Positions 33,223 through 43,034 of a stretch of DNA of 64,000 nt are shown here, in pieces (the stretch's first letter is position 1; each line of letters begins with the position of its first letter). The notes under the pieces are model-generated. The model was not told the origin of the DNA, did not search any database, and saw nothing but the letters and a program-made list of their open reading frames with translations. Where the stretch lies: contig NZ_JBGFSJ010000007.1 in NCBI RefSeq assembly GCF_041365695.1, positions 1 through 64,000 on the forward strand, written 5' to 3'. Both the position numbers and the translations under genes were made by a program. The stretch is from Rhodosalinus sp041365695 (GTDB taxonomy: Bacteria; Pseudomonadota; Alphaproteobacteria; Rhodobacterales; Rhodobacteraceae).

Positions 33223-34821
33223 ATGGCTCGCCGCGGGGCGGATATTCTTGTCGAAACGCTGGCGGCGGCGGGCATCCGGCGCATCTTCAGTCTTTCGGGC
33301 AACCAGATCATGCCGGTCTACGACGCCTGTCTCGATGCCGGGATAGAGATCATGCACACGCGCCACGAGAACGCCTGCGTCTTCATGGCGGAGGCCTGGG
33401 CGCAACTCACCGGCGAGGTGGGCGTCGCCCTGGTCACCGCCGCCCCGGGCTTCGCGAATGCCGCCGGGGCGGTCTACAGCGCGCGCTGTTCCGAAAGCCC
33501 GGTGCTCCTGCTTTCCGGGGACTCGCCGCTCGACCAGGACGGGCGCGGCGCCTTCCAGGAACTCGATCAGTGCGCCGTGGCCGCGCCCCTCGTCAAGGCC
33601 ACCGCGCGCCCCGCCTCCACCGCGGCCCTGGCCGAGGCGGCGAAGGCGGCGTTGCAAACCGCGGCGTCGGGGCGGCCCGGACCCGTCCACCTCGCCCTGG
33701 CGGCAGATGTCCTGACCGCCCCGGCCGAGGGGCTGGTGACTGCGCCGGGGGGCGCCAGTGCAGGAACGCCGCCCACGGACGACGCGCTGGACGACCTGCG
33801 CGACCGGCTGGCCGCCGCGAAGCGGCCCGCGATCCTGACCGGACCCGCGCTGAACCGCACCCGGGCCGGCGCGCTGCTGCGCGACCTCGAAGACGCGACG
33901 GGGGCCGCGGTACTGCCGCTCGAAAGCCCCCGCGGCCTGAAGGATCCGGCGCTCGGCGATCTTGCCGCCGCGCTGCGCGAGGCCGACCTGATCGTGTCGC
34001 TCGGCAAGCAGATCGATTTCACCCTCGCCTTCGGCGCGGAGGATCGCGTCGCACCGGGCTGCCCCTTCGTCGTCGTGGACGCCGAGCAGGCCGCCCTCGA
34101 CCGCGCCAGCCGCAATCTCGGCGCGCGGCTTGCCCTGGCCCTCGACGCCGACCCCCGCGCCACTGCCCACGCGCTCACCCGGGACCGCTTGCGCGACACG
34201 CGCGAGGCCTGGCGGCACCGGGTGGCGGAGGCGACGGCCGCGCGCGCGGCGCGGCCGGGCGGGCCGGGGATCACCCCGGATCTGCTCTGCGACGCGGTGC
34301 AACGCCGGATTTCCGCGGCGCCCGCATCGGTGACAATCTGCGACGGCGGCGAGTTCGGCCAATGGGCGCAGGCGCTGACTTGGTCGGACGCGCGCGTGAT
34401 CAACGGGCCCTCGGGCGCGATCGGCGGCGGGCTGCCGCAGGCCGTGGCGGCGGCGCTCGCCCGTCCGGACGCCACGGTCTTCGCACTCATGGGCGACGGG
34501 ACGGCGGGCTTTCACCTTCCCGAGTTCGAGACAGCGGTGCGCGCGGGCGCGCGCTTCGTGGCCGTGATCGGCAACGACCGGGTCTGGAACGCCGAACACC
34601 AGATCCAGCTTCGCGACTACGGCCCGGACCGGCTGATCGGGTGTGACCTCAGCGGTGCACGCTACGATCTCGCCGCCGCCGCGCTCGGGGCGCATGGCGA
34701 ATACGTCACCCGGCCCGAAGGGCTGGACGCGGCGCTCGACCGGGCGCTCGCCTCCGGCCGTCCGGCCTGCGTCAACGTGGAGATCGAGGGGCTGCCGGCA
34801 CCGGCCGGCCCGGGACATTGA
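33223..34821 (+). CDS. ThDP-dependent enzyme (acetolactate synthase/decarboxylase-like)
   Basis: A 532-residue thiamine-diphosphate enzyme that would decarboxylate or carboligate a 2-oxo acid. The catalytic Glu is in RHENACVFMAEAWA (about residue 50), the central domain follows, and the ThDP/magnesium motif GDGTAGFHLPEFE ends in GND (about 425). No FAD-domain specificity can be read. Family relatives include acetolactate synthase, benzoylformate decarboxylase and sulfopyruvate or sulfoacetaldehyde-acting enzymes. AAGGAGA precedes the ATG. It lies 40 bp after tctA and overlaps the enolase-superfamily gene. Confidence 0.85.
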   Translation: MARRGADILVETLAAAGIRRIFSLSGNQIMPVYDACLDAGIEIMHTRHENACVFMAEAWAQLTGEVGVALVTAAPGFANAAGAVYSARCSESPVLLLSGDSPLDQDGRGAFQELDQCAVAAPLVKATARPASTAALAEAAKAALQTAASGRPGPVHLALAADVLTAPAEGLVTAPGGASAGTPPTDDALDDLRDRLAAAKRPAILTGPALNRTRAGALLRDLEDATGAAVLPLESPRGLKDPALGDLAAALREADLIVSLGKQIDFTLAFGAEDRVAPGCPFVVVDAEQAALDRASRNLGARLALALDADPRATAHALTRDRLRDTREAWRHRVAEATAARAARPGGPGITPDLLCDAVQRRISAAPASVTICDGGEFGQWAQALTWSDARVINGPSGAIGGGLPQAVAAALARPDATVFALMGDGTAGFHLPEFETAVRAGARFVAVIGNDRVWNAEHQIQLRDYGPDRLIGCDLSGARYDLAAAALGAHGEYVTRPEGLDAALDRALASGRPACVNVEIEGLPAPAGPGH

Positions 34822-35966
34822 GCGACGACGCCCAGATCATCGAGCGGATCGAGGCGCGGGTCTACCGCGTGCCGGTGGCGCGGCCCGTGGCGACCTCGTT
34901 CGGCGTGATGCGCGACCGTCCGGCCGTCTTCGTGAAGATCACCGCCGCGTCCGGGGCCTTCGGCTGGGGCGAGGTTTTCGCGAACTGGCCCGCGGCGGGG
35001 GCCGAGCACCGCGCGCGCCTGCTGATGGAGGACATGGGCGATCTGCTGCCGGGCCGCAGGGTCGAACACCCGGCCCGGACCTTTCACGAGCTGGAGCGCG
35101 CAACCCGCATCCGCGCCCTGCAATGCGGCGAATGGGGCCCGTTCCGACAGGTGATCGCGGGCATCGACACGGCGCTCAGCGACCTCTTCGCGCGTGCCGC
35201 CGGCCAGCCGATGCGGACCTGGCTCGACGCGTCGGCGGGCGCCAGCGTGCCCGCCTACGCCAGCGGCATCGCGGTGCACGACGCGCAGGAGGCGCTCGCC
35301 ACGGCCCGCGCCGCCGGCTACCGCGCCTTCAAGGTCAAGGTCGGCTTCGACGCGGTCCGCGACCTCGAGGCGCTGCACGCGCTTCGCCTCGCCCCGGGCG
35401 AGCGCCTCTTCGCGGACGCGAACCAGGCCTGGACGCTCCCCGAGGCGCTGCGCTTCGTCGAAGCGGGCCGCGCGCTCGGCCTGGGCTGGCTCGAAGAGCC
35501 CCTGCCCGCCGATGCGCCCCCCGCCGACTGGGCGGACCTCGCCCGCGCCTCCTCGATCCCGTTGGCCGGCGGGGAGAACATCGCCGGGCATGACGCCTTC
35601 GACGCGGCCATCGCATCGCGCAGCTTCGCCTACCTGCAACCCGATCTCGCGAAATGGGGCGGCGTGTCCGGCAATCTTGCCGTGGCGCGCGCGATCGGGG
35701 CAGCGGGCCTGACCTATTGCCCGCATTTCCTGGGCGGCGGGATCGGGCTCCTGGCCTCCGCGCATCTGCTTGCGGCGGCGGGCGGCGACGGGCTTCTGGA
35801 AATCGACGCGAACCCGAACCCGCTCCGCGAGGCGTTCCCCGGCGCGGGGATCCTCGGGGACGGGCGACTTCACCTTTCCGATGCGCCCGGGCTCGGCATC
35901 GACGCCCTGCCCGAGGAGATCGGGCGCTACCTCACGCTCGAGCTGTCGAGGACCCGCGATGGCTGA
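34818..35966 (+). CDS. enolase-superfamily dehydratase or racemase
   Basis: A 382-residue mandelate-racemase/muconate-lactonising-type enzyme that would abstract a proton alpha to a carboxylate. The Lys pair is in FKVKVGF (about residue 172), the three metal ligands in ADANQ, EEP and GGEN, and a catalytic His in CPHFLGGG. The substrate could be a sugar acid, hydroxy acid or dipeptide. The start is TTG at 34818, overlapping the upstream stop. It shares a transcript with the ThDP enzyme and a TauE-type permease. Confidence 0.85.
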   Translation: MSDDAQIIERIEARVYRVPVARPVATSFGVMRDRPAVFVKITAASGAFGWGEVFANWPAAGAEHRARLLMEDMGDLLPGRRVEHPARTFHELERATRIRALQCGEWGPFRQVIAGIDTALSDLFARAAGQPMRTWLDASAGASVPAYASGIAVHDAQEALATARAAGYRAFKVKVGFDAVRDLEALHALRLAPGERLFADANQAWTLPEALRFVEAGRALGLGWLEEPLPADAPPADWADLARASSIPLAGGENIAGHDAFDAAIASRSFAYLQPDLAKWGGVSGNLAVARAIGAAGLTYCPHFLGGGIGLLASAHLLAAAGGDGLLEIDANPNPLREAFPGAGILGDGRLHLSDAPGLGIDALPEEIGRYLTLELSRTRDG

Positions 35967-36720
35967 TCTGGCGGGGCTGAATGCCGGGTTGCTGGCACTC
36001 GTCCTTGCGACCTATCTGCTCGCGGGGACGATCAAGGGGGTCACCGGGCTGGGATTCCCGGCGATCTGCATCGGCCTCACGACACTCTTCCTGGACCCGC
36101 GCACGGCGATCGCGCTCGTTCTCTTTCCGATGATCGTCTCGAATTTCTGGCAGATCTGGCGGGCCGGAGAGATCCTGCGCGCGGCGCGCGACTACGCGCC
36201 CTTCGCCGCGGTGATGATGATCGGCGCCTTCGCCATGGCGCTCTTCGCCGCCGGCGCGTCGGACCGGCTTCTTTACGCCGTCACCGGGATCGCCTTCGTG
36301 CTTTTCGTCCTGGTCAACCTCACCGTCGACCTGCCGCCGCTGCCGGACCGCTACGACAGGGCCGCGCAACTCGGCTTCGGCGCGAGCGCCGGCATTCTCG
36401 GCGGGCTGACCGCGATCTGGGCGCCGCCGATCGCGATCTATCTTTCCGCGCGCCACCGCACCGGCGACGAGTTCGTGCGGGCCTCGGGGCTTCTGATCAG
36501 CCTGGGCTCTCTCCCCCTCATCGCGGGCTACGCCACGAGCGGCACGCTGACCGGGGGCCTCGCGCTCGGCTCGGCGGCGCTCGTGGTGCCCGCGCTCATG
36601 GGCTTTCGTGTGGGCGAGATGACGCGCGCGTATCTTTCGCCCGGCCTGTTCCGAAAGGTGTCTCTTGCACTTTTCCTGCTGCTCGGGCTCAACCTTCTGC
36701 GCAAGGCGCTCATGGAATGA
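35959..36720 (+). CDS. TauE/SafE-family permease (2)
   Basis: A 253-residue membrane protein with about eight helices and the TauE pattern TIKGVTGLGFPAICIGL at the N-terminus and GASAGILGGLTAIWAPPI halfway. It is a second member in the cluster, distinct from that at 27662-28399. It overlaps the enolase-superfamily gene by 8 bases. Export of a sulfur or carbon anion is inferred. Confidence 0.85.
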   Translation: MADLAGLNAGLLALVLATYLLAGTIKGVTGLGFPAICIGLTTLFLDPRTAIALVLFPMIVSNFWQIWRAGEILRAARDYAPFAAVMMIGAFAMALFAAGASDRLLYAVTGIAFVLFVLVNLTVDLPPLPDRYDRAAQLGFGASAGILGGLTAIWAPPIAIYLSARHRTGDEFVRASGLLISLGSLPLIAGYATSGTLTGGLALGSAALVVPALMGFRVGEMTRAYLSPGLFRKVSLALFLLLGLNLLRKALME

Positions 36721-36783
36721 AGGCTTACGGGCCGAACCGCGACAAGACCGACCAGACCGTAACGACAAGAAGGAAGATCACGC

Positions 36784-38010
36784 ATGGCCGAGACGTTCGT
36801 CACCCACCTCGAATGCTCCATCACGGGCAAGCACTACCCGGCGGGGCAGGTTCACGGCCTGTCGGAGGCGGGGCGGCCGCTTCTTGTCCGCTACGACCTC
36901 GACGCCATGAAGACCGCGCTCTCGAAGGATGCGCTGGCCCGATCCGACGCCCCCGGCCTCTGGCGCTATTCCAGCTTCCTGCCGGTCACGCGGCCCGAAA
37001 ACCGCGTCTCGCTGGGCGAGGTGATGACACCGATCATCCCGCTGCGGGAAAGCGCGCCGGTGCTCGGCGCGGATCCCGACCGGGTGCTCGTCAAGGACGA
37101 GGGGCGCCTTCCGACGGGATCCTTCAAGGCGCGGGGGCTTTGCCTCGCCGTGTCGATGGCGAAGGAGTTCGGGATCGACCACATGGCGATCCCCACGAAC
37201 GGCAACGCCGGTGCGGCGCTGGCCGCCTATGCCGCCAGGGCGGGTATCCGCACGACCGTGCTGTGCCCGGCGGACACGCCCGACATCAACATCCGCGAGA
37301 TCCAGCTTCAGGGGGCGGACACCTATCTGGTCAACGGGCTCATCAACGATTGCGGAAAGATCGTGGGCGAGGGCAAGGAAAAGGTCGGCTGGTTCGACGT
37401 GTCCACCCTCAAGGAGCCCTACCGGATCGAGGGCAAGAAGACGATGGGCCTGGAACTGGCCGAACAGCTCGGTTGGGAGCTGCCCGACGTCATCTTCTAT
37501 CCGACGGGTGGCGGCACCGGGCTGATCGGCATGTGGAAGGCGTTCCACGAATTGCAGCAGATGGGCTGGATCACGGGCAAGCTGCCCAAAATGGTCGCCG
37601 TGCAGGCCGAGGGCTGCGCGCCCATCGTCAAGGCGTGGAAGGAGGGCGAGGAGCACGCCCCGCTCTGGCAGGACGCCCACACCGTCGCCGCCGGCATCCG
37701 CGTGCCGGTGGCCGTGGGCGATTTCCTGATCATCCGGGCCGTGCGCGAGTCGGGCGGCTTCGCGATGGAGGTGGCCGACGACGACCTGATGGGCGTGCGC
37801 GACGAGATCGCGGCGAAAGAGGGTCTGCTGCTTTGCCCCGAGGGTGCAGCGACCGCCGCCGCCTACAGGAAGGCGCTTGCCGAAGGGCTGATCTCGCGCG
37901 ACGACCGGGCGGTGCTGTGGAATTGCGCTACCGGTCTCAAATACCCGATGCCGGCCGTGGAGAAGAGCCTCGACAAGGACGCGCCGATCGATTTCGGGGC
38001 GTTCGCCTAA
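36784..38010 (+). CDS. threonine-synthase-like PLP enzyme
   Basis: A 408-residue fold-type II PLP enzyme. The PLP lysine is in LPTGSFKARGL (about residue 118), the substrate/phosphate region is PTNGNAGAALAAY and the glycine loop is PTGGGTGLIG (about 240). An N-terminal CSITGKHYPAGQVHGLSEAG block resembles the zinc-less leader of threonine-synthase paralogues. True threonine synthase is possible, but paralogues make cysteate or act as diaminopropionate or 2-substituted-amino-acid lyases. AAGGAAGA lies before the ATG. It follows the TauE gene by 63 bp, so co-transcription is likely. Confidence 0.8.
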   Translation: MAETFVTHLECSITGKHYPAGQVHGLSEAGRPLLVRYDLDAMKTALSKDALARSDAPGLWRYSSFLPVTRPENRVSLGEVMTPIIPLRESAPVLGADPDRVLVKDEGRLPTGSFKARGLCLAVSMAKEFGIDHMAIPTNGNAGAALAAYAARAGIRTTVLCPADTPDINIREIQLQGADTYLVNGLINDCGKIVGEGKEKVGWFDVSTLKEPYRIEGKKTMGLELAEQLGWELPDVIFYPTGGGTGLIGMWKAFHELQQMGWITGKLPKMVAVQAEGCAPIVKAWKEGEEHAPLWQDAHTVAAGIRVPVAVGDFLIIRAVRESGGFAMEVADDDLMGVRDEIAAKEGLLLCPEGAATAAAYRKALAEGLISRDDRAVLWNCATGLKYPMPAVEKSLDKDAPIDFGAFA

Positions 38011-38017
38011 GCCTACG

Positions 38018-38039
38018 GCCTGCCCGGAGACGGGCAGGC
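38018..38039. terminator. GNRA-loop hairpin between convergent genes
   Basis: A perfect 9-bp stem GCCTGCCCG/CGGGCAGGC with a GAGA tetraloop, between the convergent PLP-enzyme and DUF1127 genes. There is no T-run, so it may be a weak or Rho-assisted bidirectional terminator. Confidence 0.55.
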
Positions 38040-38049
38040 AAACAGTGAC

Positions 38050-38286
38050 TCAGCCGCGCGGGATCGATGCGATCAGTTGTTCGCGCACCTCGTCCCGCGT
38101 GAGCCCGCGCTCTGCCAGCGCCGCGTCGGAGAACTGCAGGAGCCGTGCCTCGCGGCTCAGGCGGCAGGCCACCGCGAGCGCGTCGACAAGGCGCAGCAGG
38201 GCTGCGACCGGGTTGGCGGGGCCGGTTCCACGGGGGGTGGACGTCGGGGCGGCGGCGGCGGTCATGGTGGTCGTTGCGGTGTTCAT
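38050..38286 (-). CDS. DUF1127 (YjiS-like) small protein
   Basis: A 78-residue protein. The start MNTATTTMTA at 38286 is chosen because AGAGGA lies just upstream. The Ala/Thr/Pro-rich N-terminus is followed by the DUF1127 module RLSREARLLQFSDAALAERGLTRDEV (about residues 45-70). In alphaproteobacteria related Arg-rich small proteins affect phosphate and C1 metabolism and RNA turnover. It is near the ectoine cluster but has its own 250-bp leader. Confidence 0.75.
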   Translation of the reverse strand: MNTATTTMTAAAAPTSTPRGTGPANPVAALLRLVDALAVACRLSREARLLQFSDAALAERGLTRDEVREQLIASIPRG

Positions 38287-38535
38287 TGCGGCATCCTCTC
38301 GATGCCCTGAACTTATCGCTTCGCTGCAGCGCAGCAAGACCATGTCCGCGAAAGCCGCCATGCGCCTGGTGCAAGACAACGCGGCGACGCGGTCATGCGC
38401 TCCCGGCCGCGCGGACGTGAAGCCTGCGAGGAGCGCCCCGTCCGCGCCCCGGGCGGAGACGGAGCGCGGCGCACGGCGCCACGCGAAATGCGCGGGCGGG
38501 AAAGGCGGGCGCGTGTACCGGCGCAGGGGCCAGGG

Positions 38536-39945
38536 CTAGCCCTGCCCCGCCTCGACGAGGGCCTCGTGGATCGCGGCGACGGCCTCTTTCAGCCGCTCCT
38601 CGGGAACGAGGAACTGGACATCGACGCCACGGGCGAGCGCATGCACACCGAGCACCTCGATCCCGGCCGCCACGAGCGCCCGCAAGCCCCGGGCGGGCAC
38701 CTCGAGCTTCAGCAGATCGCGGCCCACCGCGCTGATCAGCGCGACCTTGCGGATATCGATCTCCGCCTTGGGAAAGGCTTTCTCGATCGCGCTTTCCACG
38801 CGGCGCAGGGCCTTCAGGTTGGGATCGACATAGTGGGTGATGGTATTGGCGTTCGAGGCCTTCGAGACGATCCAGACATCGAACCGGGTCAGCGCCTCTA
38901 GGATCGCGGCGTCATACCCCTTCACCCCGACCATGTCGGGTTCGTGCACCGCCAGCGCCGCGACGGGCAGGCCGGTGACCATCTCGACACGCGGATCGGC
39001 GTCCACCTCGGCCAGGATGAGCGTTCCCGCATCGCCCGGATCGAAGGCGTTGGCCACGCGCAGCGGGATGCCGGCCTGCCGCAGGATCTTGGCGGCGTTC
39101 GGATGCACCGCCTCCATGCCGAGGTTCGAGAGCTGATCGGCCACGTCGTAGTCGGTCCGGCCGATCTTGACGACCTTGTCCTCGCCGACGAGCTTGGGAT
39201 CGGCGCTCGACAGGTGGAATTCCTTGTGGATCACCGCCTCGCGCGCACCGGTCAGAGCCGCGATATGGGCGAAGGTGACCTCGGAATAGCCCCGGTCATA
39301 CTCCCGCATCAGCCCCTCGCGGCACTGGGCGTAGCCGGTGACGATGGGCAGTTCGCAGGCGAAATCCACCCCTTCCATCGCGCCCGTCAACCGTGTCTCC
39401 AGGTCGGGATGGCTTTCGTCGCGCCAGCCGGACAGATCCACCAGCCGCGCATCGACGCCACGGCGGTTCAGCATCAGGGTGACCACCTTGGCCGAATGCG
39501 ACTCGCCAAGCCCCGAGAGGAGTTCCCGGATCGTCAGCATCTGGTCGCTCAGCCGGAAATGCCCGTAGGAGGTCAGCCGCTGAAGATCCAGAAGGCAGGA
39601 CCGCGCCCCCTCGATCCGGTCACGCAGGAATTCGTCGGCCTCCTGCCGGTCGGCGGCATGATCGAGAAGCCGGGCATGTTCTTCGCCCATGCGCGCGGCG
39701 GCGCGGTCCAGCGCCTCGCTCCACCGCAGGTCGCTCTCGGCGGCGGCGAAGTGACCGTAGACGCCCGGCTCACCCGATTTCTTGTGCTCGAGCAGCAGGT
39801 CCGTGATGCCGCCGAAGGCCGAGACGACGAAGACCCGGCTATATGGGCCGTCGCCGTCGGACTTCAGAAAGAGGGTGTCCATCAGCTCGTCCGCCCGGCT
39901 GATGGACGTTCCGCCGATCTTCTCGACGGTGTGTCCTGTCGTCAT
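38536..39945 (-). CDS. ask: ectoine-cluster aspartokinase
   Basis: A 469-residue aspartate kinase of the Ask_Ect type, supplying aspartyl phosphate for ectoine and avoiding the feedback inhibition of the housekeeping enzyme. The N-terminal EKIGGTSISRADELMDT kinase motif, FVVSAFGGITDLLLEHK, and the C-terminal double ACT-like region (ALISAVGRDLL, ARGLRALVAAGIEVLG) are visible. It begins 15 bases after ectC on the same strand, making the operon ectA-ectB-ectC-ask. Confidence 0.9.
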   Translation of the reverse strand: MTTGHTVEKIGGTSISRADELMDTLFLKSDGDGPYSRVFVVSAFGGITDLLLEHKKSGEPGVYGHFAAAESDLRWSEALDRAAARMGEEHARLLDHAADRQEADEFLRDRIEGARSCLLDLQRLTSYGHFRLSDQMLTIRELLSGLGESHSAKVVTLMLNRRGVDARLVDLSGWRDESHPDLETRLTGAMEGVDFACELPIVTGYAQCREGLMREYDRGYSEVTFAHIAALTGAREAVIHKEFHLSSADPKLVGEDKVVKIGRTDYDVADQLSNLGMEAVHPNAAKILRQAGIPLRVANAFDPGDAGTLILAEVDADPRVEMVTGLPVAALAVHEPDMVGVKGYDAAILEALTRFDVWIVSKASNANTITHYVDPNLKALRRVESAIEKAFPKAEIDIRKVALISAVGRDLLKLEVPARGLRALVAAGIEVLGVHALARGVDVQFLVPEERLKEAVAAIHEALVEAGQG

Positions 39946-39960
39946 GCTCTCTCGCGTCTC

Positions 39961-40344
39961 TCAGTCGGCCGGCGCGTAGGAGCCGTCCTCGCGGTGGACC
40001 TCGGTGCCCGTCACCGGCGGGTTGAAGCAGCAGGCCATCACGAGATCCTCGTCGGCGACGAGCGTATGCTTGTCGTGCTGGTCGAGCGCATACATCACGC
40101 CCGGACGGATCTCGTGGGTCTCGCCGGCGGCGAGGTCCGTGATGCGCCCGCGCCCCGACATGCAGTAGACGCTCTCGAAATGGTGCTTGTAGTGGAAGGT
40201 GTGCTCGCTGCCCGCCTTGAGCGTGGTGATGTGGAAGGAAAAACCCATCCCGTCATCGGCCAGCAGCATCCGCACGCTGGTCCACTGCGCATCGGACACC
40301 GCGCGGGCGCTGTCTTTCAGTTCGTTGAAATCTCTTACGATCAT
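39961..40344 (-). CDS. ectC: ectoine synthase
   Basis: A 127-residue cupin enzyme that closes N-gamma-acetyldiaminobutyrate to ectoine. It begins MIVRDFNELKDSARAV, with HTFHYKHHFESVYCMSGRG (the cupin metal and substrate site, about residue 49) and LDQHDKHTL (about 90), as in known EctC. The length is normal and it starts 4 bases after ectB ends. Confidence 0.95.
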   Translation of the reverse strand: MIVRDFNELKDSARAVSDAQWTSVRMLLADDGMGFSFHITTLKAGSEHTFHYKHHFESVYCMSGRGRITDLAAGETHEIRPGVMYALDQHDKHTLVADEDLVMACCFNPPVTGTEVHREDGSYAPAD

Positions 40345-40348
40345 CGGG

Positions 40349-41623
40349 CTACTCCGCTGCTTCCTTGTTCTCGTTCATCACTTCTTTCACGGCAGCTTCC
40401 AGAATGTCGAGTCCTTCGTCGAGCACCTCGTCGGGCGTGGTGAGCGGGCCGAGGAACTTCACCACCTCGTCGTCGGCTCCGGATGTCTCGATGATCAGCC
40501 CCTTGTCGAACGCCGTGGAGCAGATGCGCCCCGCGATGTCGCCGGTGCCGACGTTGATGCCCTGCATCATGCCGCGCCCGCGCAGCTCCGCGCCCGGCAC
40601 CAGGGCCGCGATCCGCGACAGGCGCTCGTGCAGATGCGCGCCCTTGCGGCGGACCTCGGCGGCGAAGGCGTCGTCCTTCCAGAACTTCTCGAGCGTTACA
40701 CGGCCCGTGACGAAGGCGTGCGTGTTGCCGCGGAAGGTGCCGTTGTGCTCGGCCGGCTTCCAGATGTCATGCTCCGGCTTCACCAGGAGCGTGGCGAAGG
40801 GCAGCCCGAAGCCCGACAGCGATTTCGCCTGCGTGACGAGATCGGGCTCGATCCCGGCCTCCTCGAAGGCGAAGTAGGTGCCGGTGCGCCCGCAGCCCGA
40901 CTGGATGTCGTCCACGATCAGCAGCGCGCCCAGCTTCCTGGCCAGCCGGGCCACGCCCTGCATCCATTCGATCGAGGCGGCGTTGAGCCCGCCCTCGCCC
41001 TGCACCGGCTCGAAGATGAACGCCGCCGGCGCATCCACGCCCGAAGAGCTGTTCGAGAACATGATCTCGAGATGCGCGAGCGTGTCCACATCCGCGCCGA
41101 GCGCGCGGTCGAAGGGCATGTGGGTCGCGCCGCAGAGCGGCCCGCTTCCCGCGCCCGCGCGCTTGCCCGCGTTGCCGGTGAGCGAAAGCGCGCCCATCGT
41201 CATGCCGTGAAACCCGTTCGTGAAGGATACGATGTTGCGCCGCCCCGTCACCTTGCGCGCGAGCTTCATCGCCGCCTCCACGGCGTTGGTGCCGGTGGGG
41301 CCGGTCATCATCACCTTGTAGTCGAGGCCCCGTGGCTTGAGGATGGTGTCCTCGAACGCTTCGAGAAAGCGCGCCTTCTCGACCGTGTACATGTCGAGGC
41401 CGTGCGCGATTCCGCCGGCCTTGATGTGCTCGATCAGGGCGTCCTGCATGTCGGGGTCGTTGTGCCCGTAATTCAGGGTCGAGCATCCCGCGAGGAAATC
41501 GATGTAGCGCCGCCCGTCGCTGTCGAACATGTGGCTGCCCTCGGCGCGGGCGAAGACGACGGGAAAGTTGCGGCAGTAGCTGCGGACCTGCGACTCGCGC
41601 CGCTCGAAGACGTCAGTTTGCAT
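40349..41623 (-). CDS. ectB: diaminobutyrate-2-oxoglutarate transaminase
   Basis: A 424-residue class III aminotransferase making diaminobutyrate from aspartate semialdehyde. Landmarks are DFLAGCSTLNYGHNDP, MMTGPTGTNAVEAAMKLARK, FEPVQGEGGLNAAS and VDDIQSGCGRTG. The PLP lysine is in QAKSLSGFGLP (about residue 270). It overlaps the end of ectA by 11 bases, so translation is coupled. Confidence 0.95.
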   Translation of the reverse strand: MQTDVFERRESQVRSYCRNFPVVFARAEGSHMFDSDGRRYIDFLAGCSTLNYGHNDPDMQDALIEHIKAGGIAHGLDMYTVEKARFLEAFEDTILKPRGLDYKVMMTGPTGTNAVEAAMKLARKVTGRRNIVSFTNGFHGMTMGALSLTGNAGKRAGAGSGPLCGATHMPFDRALGADVDTLAHLEIMFSNSSSGVDAPAAFIFEPVQGEGGLNAASIEWMQGVARLARKLGALLIVDDIQSGCGRTGTYFAFEEAGIEPDLVTQAKSLSGFGLPFATLLVKPEHDIWKPAEHNGTFRGNTHAFVTGRVTLEKFWKDDAFAAEVRRKGAHLHERLSRIAALVPGAELRGRGMMQGINVGTGDIAGRICSTAFDKGLIIETSGADDEVVKFLGPLTTPDEVLDEGLDILEAAVKEVMNENKEAAE

Positions 41624-42188
41624 GGGGGGCCTCCTTTTCGGTGGGGGTCGCTTGCGCGGCGCTGTCGTCGCTGGCCGTGTCGGCGTCGATGTCGCCGATG
41701 GTCACCATGTATTCGGTCGCGTGCTGGCCGCCGAAATGCGCGTCGCGCTTGTAGTGCGGCTCGTAGTCGAGTTCGGCGTCCATCTTCTCGGCGAAGCTGT
41801 TGAAGAGCGCCCAGCTTGCCTCGTTGTCCGCGGTAATCGTCGTCTTGAGTTGCGTCACGCCGGAACAGGCCTCCCGCTCCAGCAGGTGCGTCAGCATCTT
41901 CTTCGCCACGCCCCGCCCGCGTGCGGCCTCGCCCACGGCGACCTGCCAGACGAAAAGCGTATCCGTCGCGTCGGGCGGGATGAAGGCGGAGATCCAGCCG
42001 ACGATCTCATCGTCGAGTTCGGCCACGACGCAGGTATCGGCGAAATGGTCGCACTGGATGATGTTGCAGTACATCGAGTTCTCGTCCAGCGGGCCGCTTT
42101 TCCGGATGAGATCCCAGACATCCGCGCCATCCTCTGCGGAGGGCGCGCGGAAGGAGAGCACCGGGGCGCGGTTCGGGGGCGTGTTCAT
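41613..42188 (-). CDS. ectA: diaminobutyrate acetyltransferase
   Basis: A 191-residue GNAT-fold enzyme acetylating diaminobutyrate with acetyl-CoA. The start MNTPPNRAPV at 42188 was chosen because it lies just before the EctA core FRAPSAEDGADVWDLIRKSG. LDENSMYCNIIQCDHFADTC and FVWQVAVGEAARGRGVAKKML (the CoA motif, about residue 90) are typical. The C-terminal tail from DADTASDDSAAQAT is longer and more acidic than usual. It heads the ectoine operon. Confidence 0.95.
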   Translation of the reverse strand: MNTPPNRAPVLSFRAPSAEDGADVWDLIRKSGPLDENSMYCNIIQCDHFADTCVVAELDDEIVGWISAFIPPDATDTLFVWQVAVGEAARGRGVAKKMLTHLLEREACSGVTQLKTTITADNEASWALFNSFAEKMDAELDYEPHYKRDAHFGGQHATEYMVTIGDIDADTASDDSAAQATPTEKEAPHAN

Positions 42189-42233
42189 GTGGCTTGGAAT
42201 CCTCAGAGACGTGTCCTTGGCGTCGTCAGCGTC

Positions 42234-42262
42234 ATTGTCATATCTTTTGCCCGACGCGGCAA
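42234..42262 (-). promoter_or_regulatory. possible sigma-70 promoter of ectA
   Basis: On the minus strand, TTGCCG (42262-42257), 17 bases, GACAAT (42239-42234), about 45 bp before the ectA ATG. Pattern match only. Confidence 0.4.
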
Positions 42263-42328
42263 GGGGATTGCACGGCGGGGCCGGCATCTGCGCGAAATCG
42301 CCGTCGCGCCCGCGGGGCTGTCCCGTCG

Positions 42329-43030
<702 letters not shown>

Positions 43031-43034
43031 GCGC

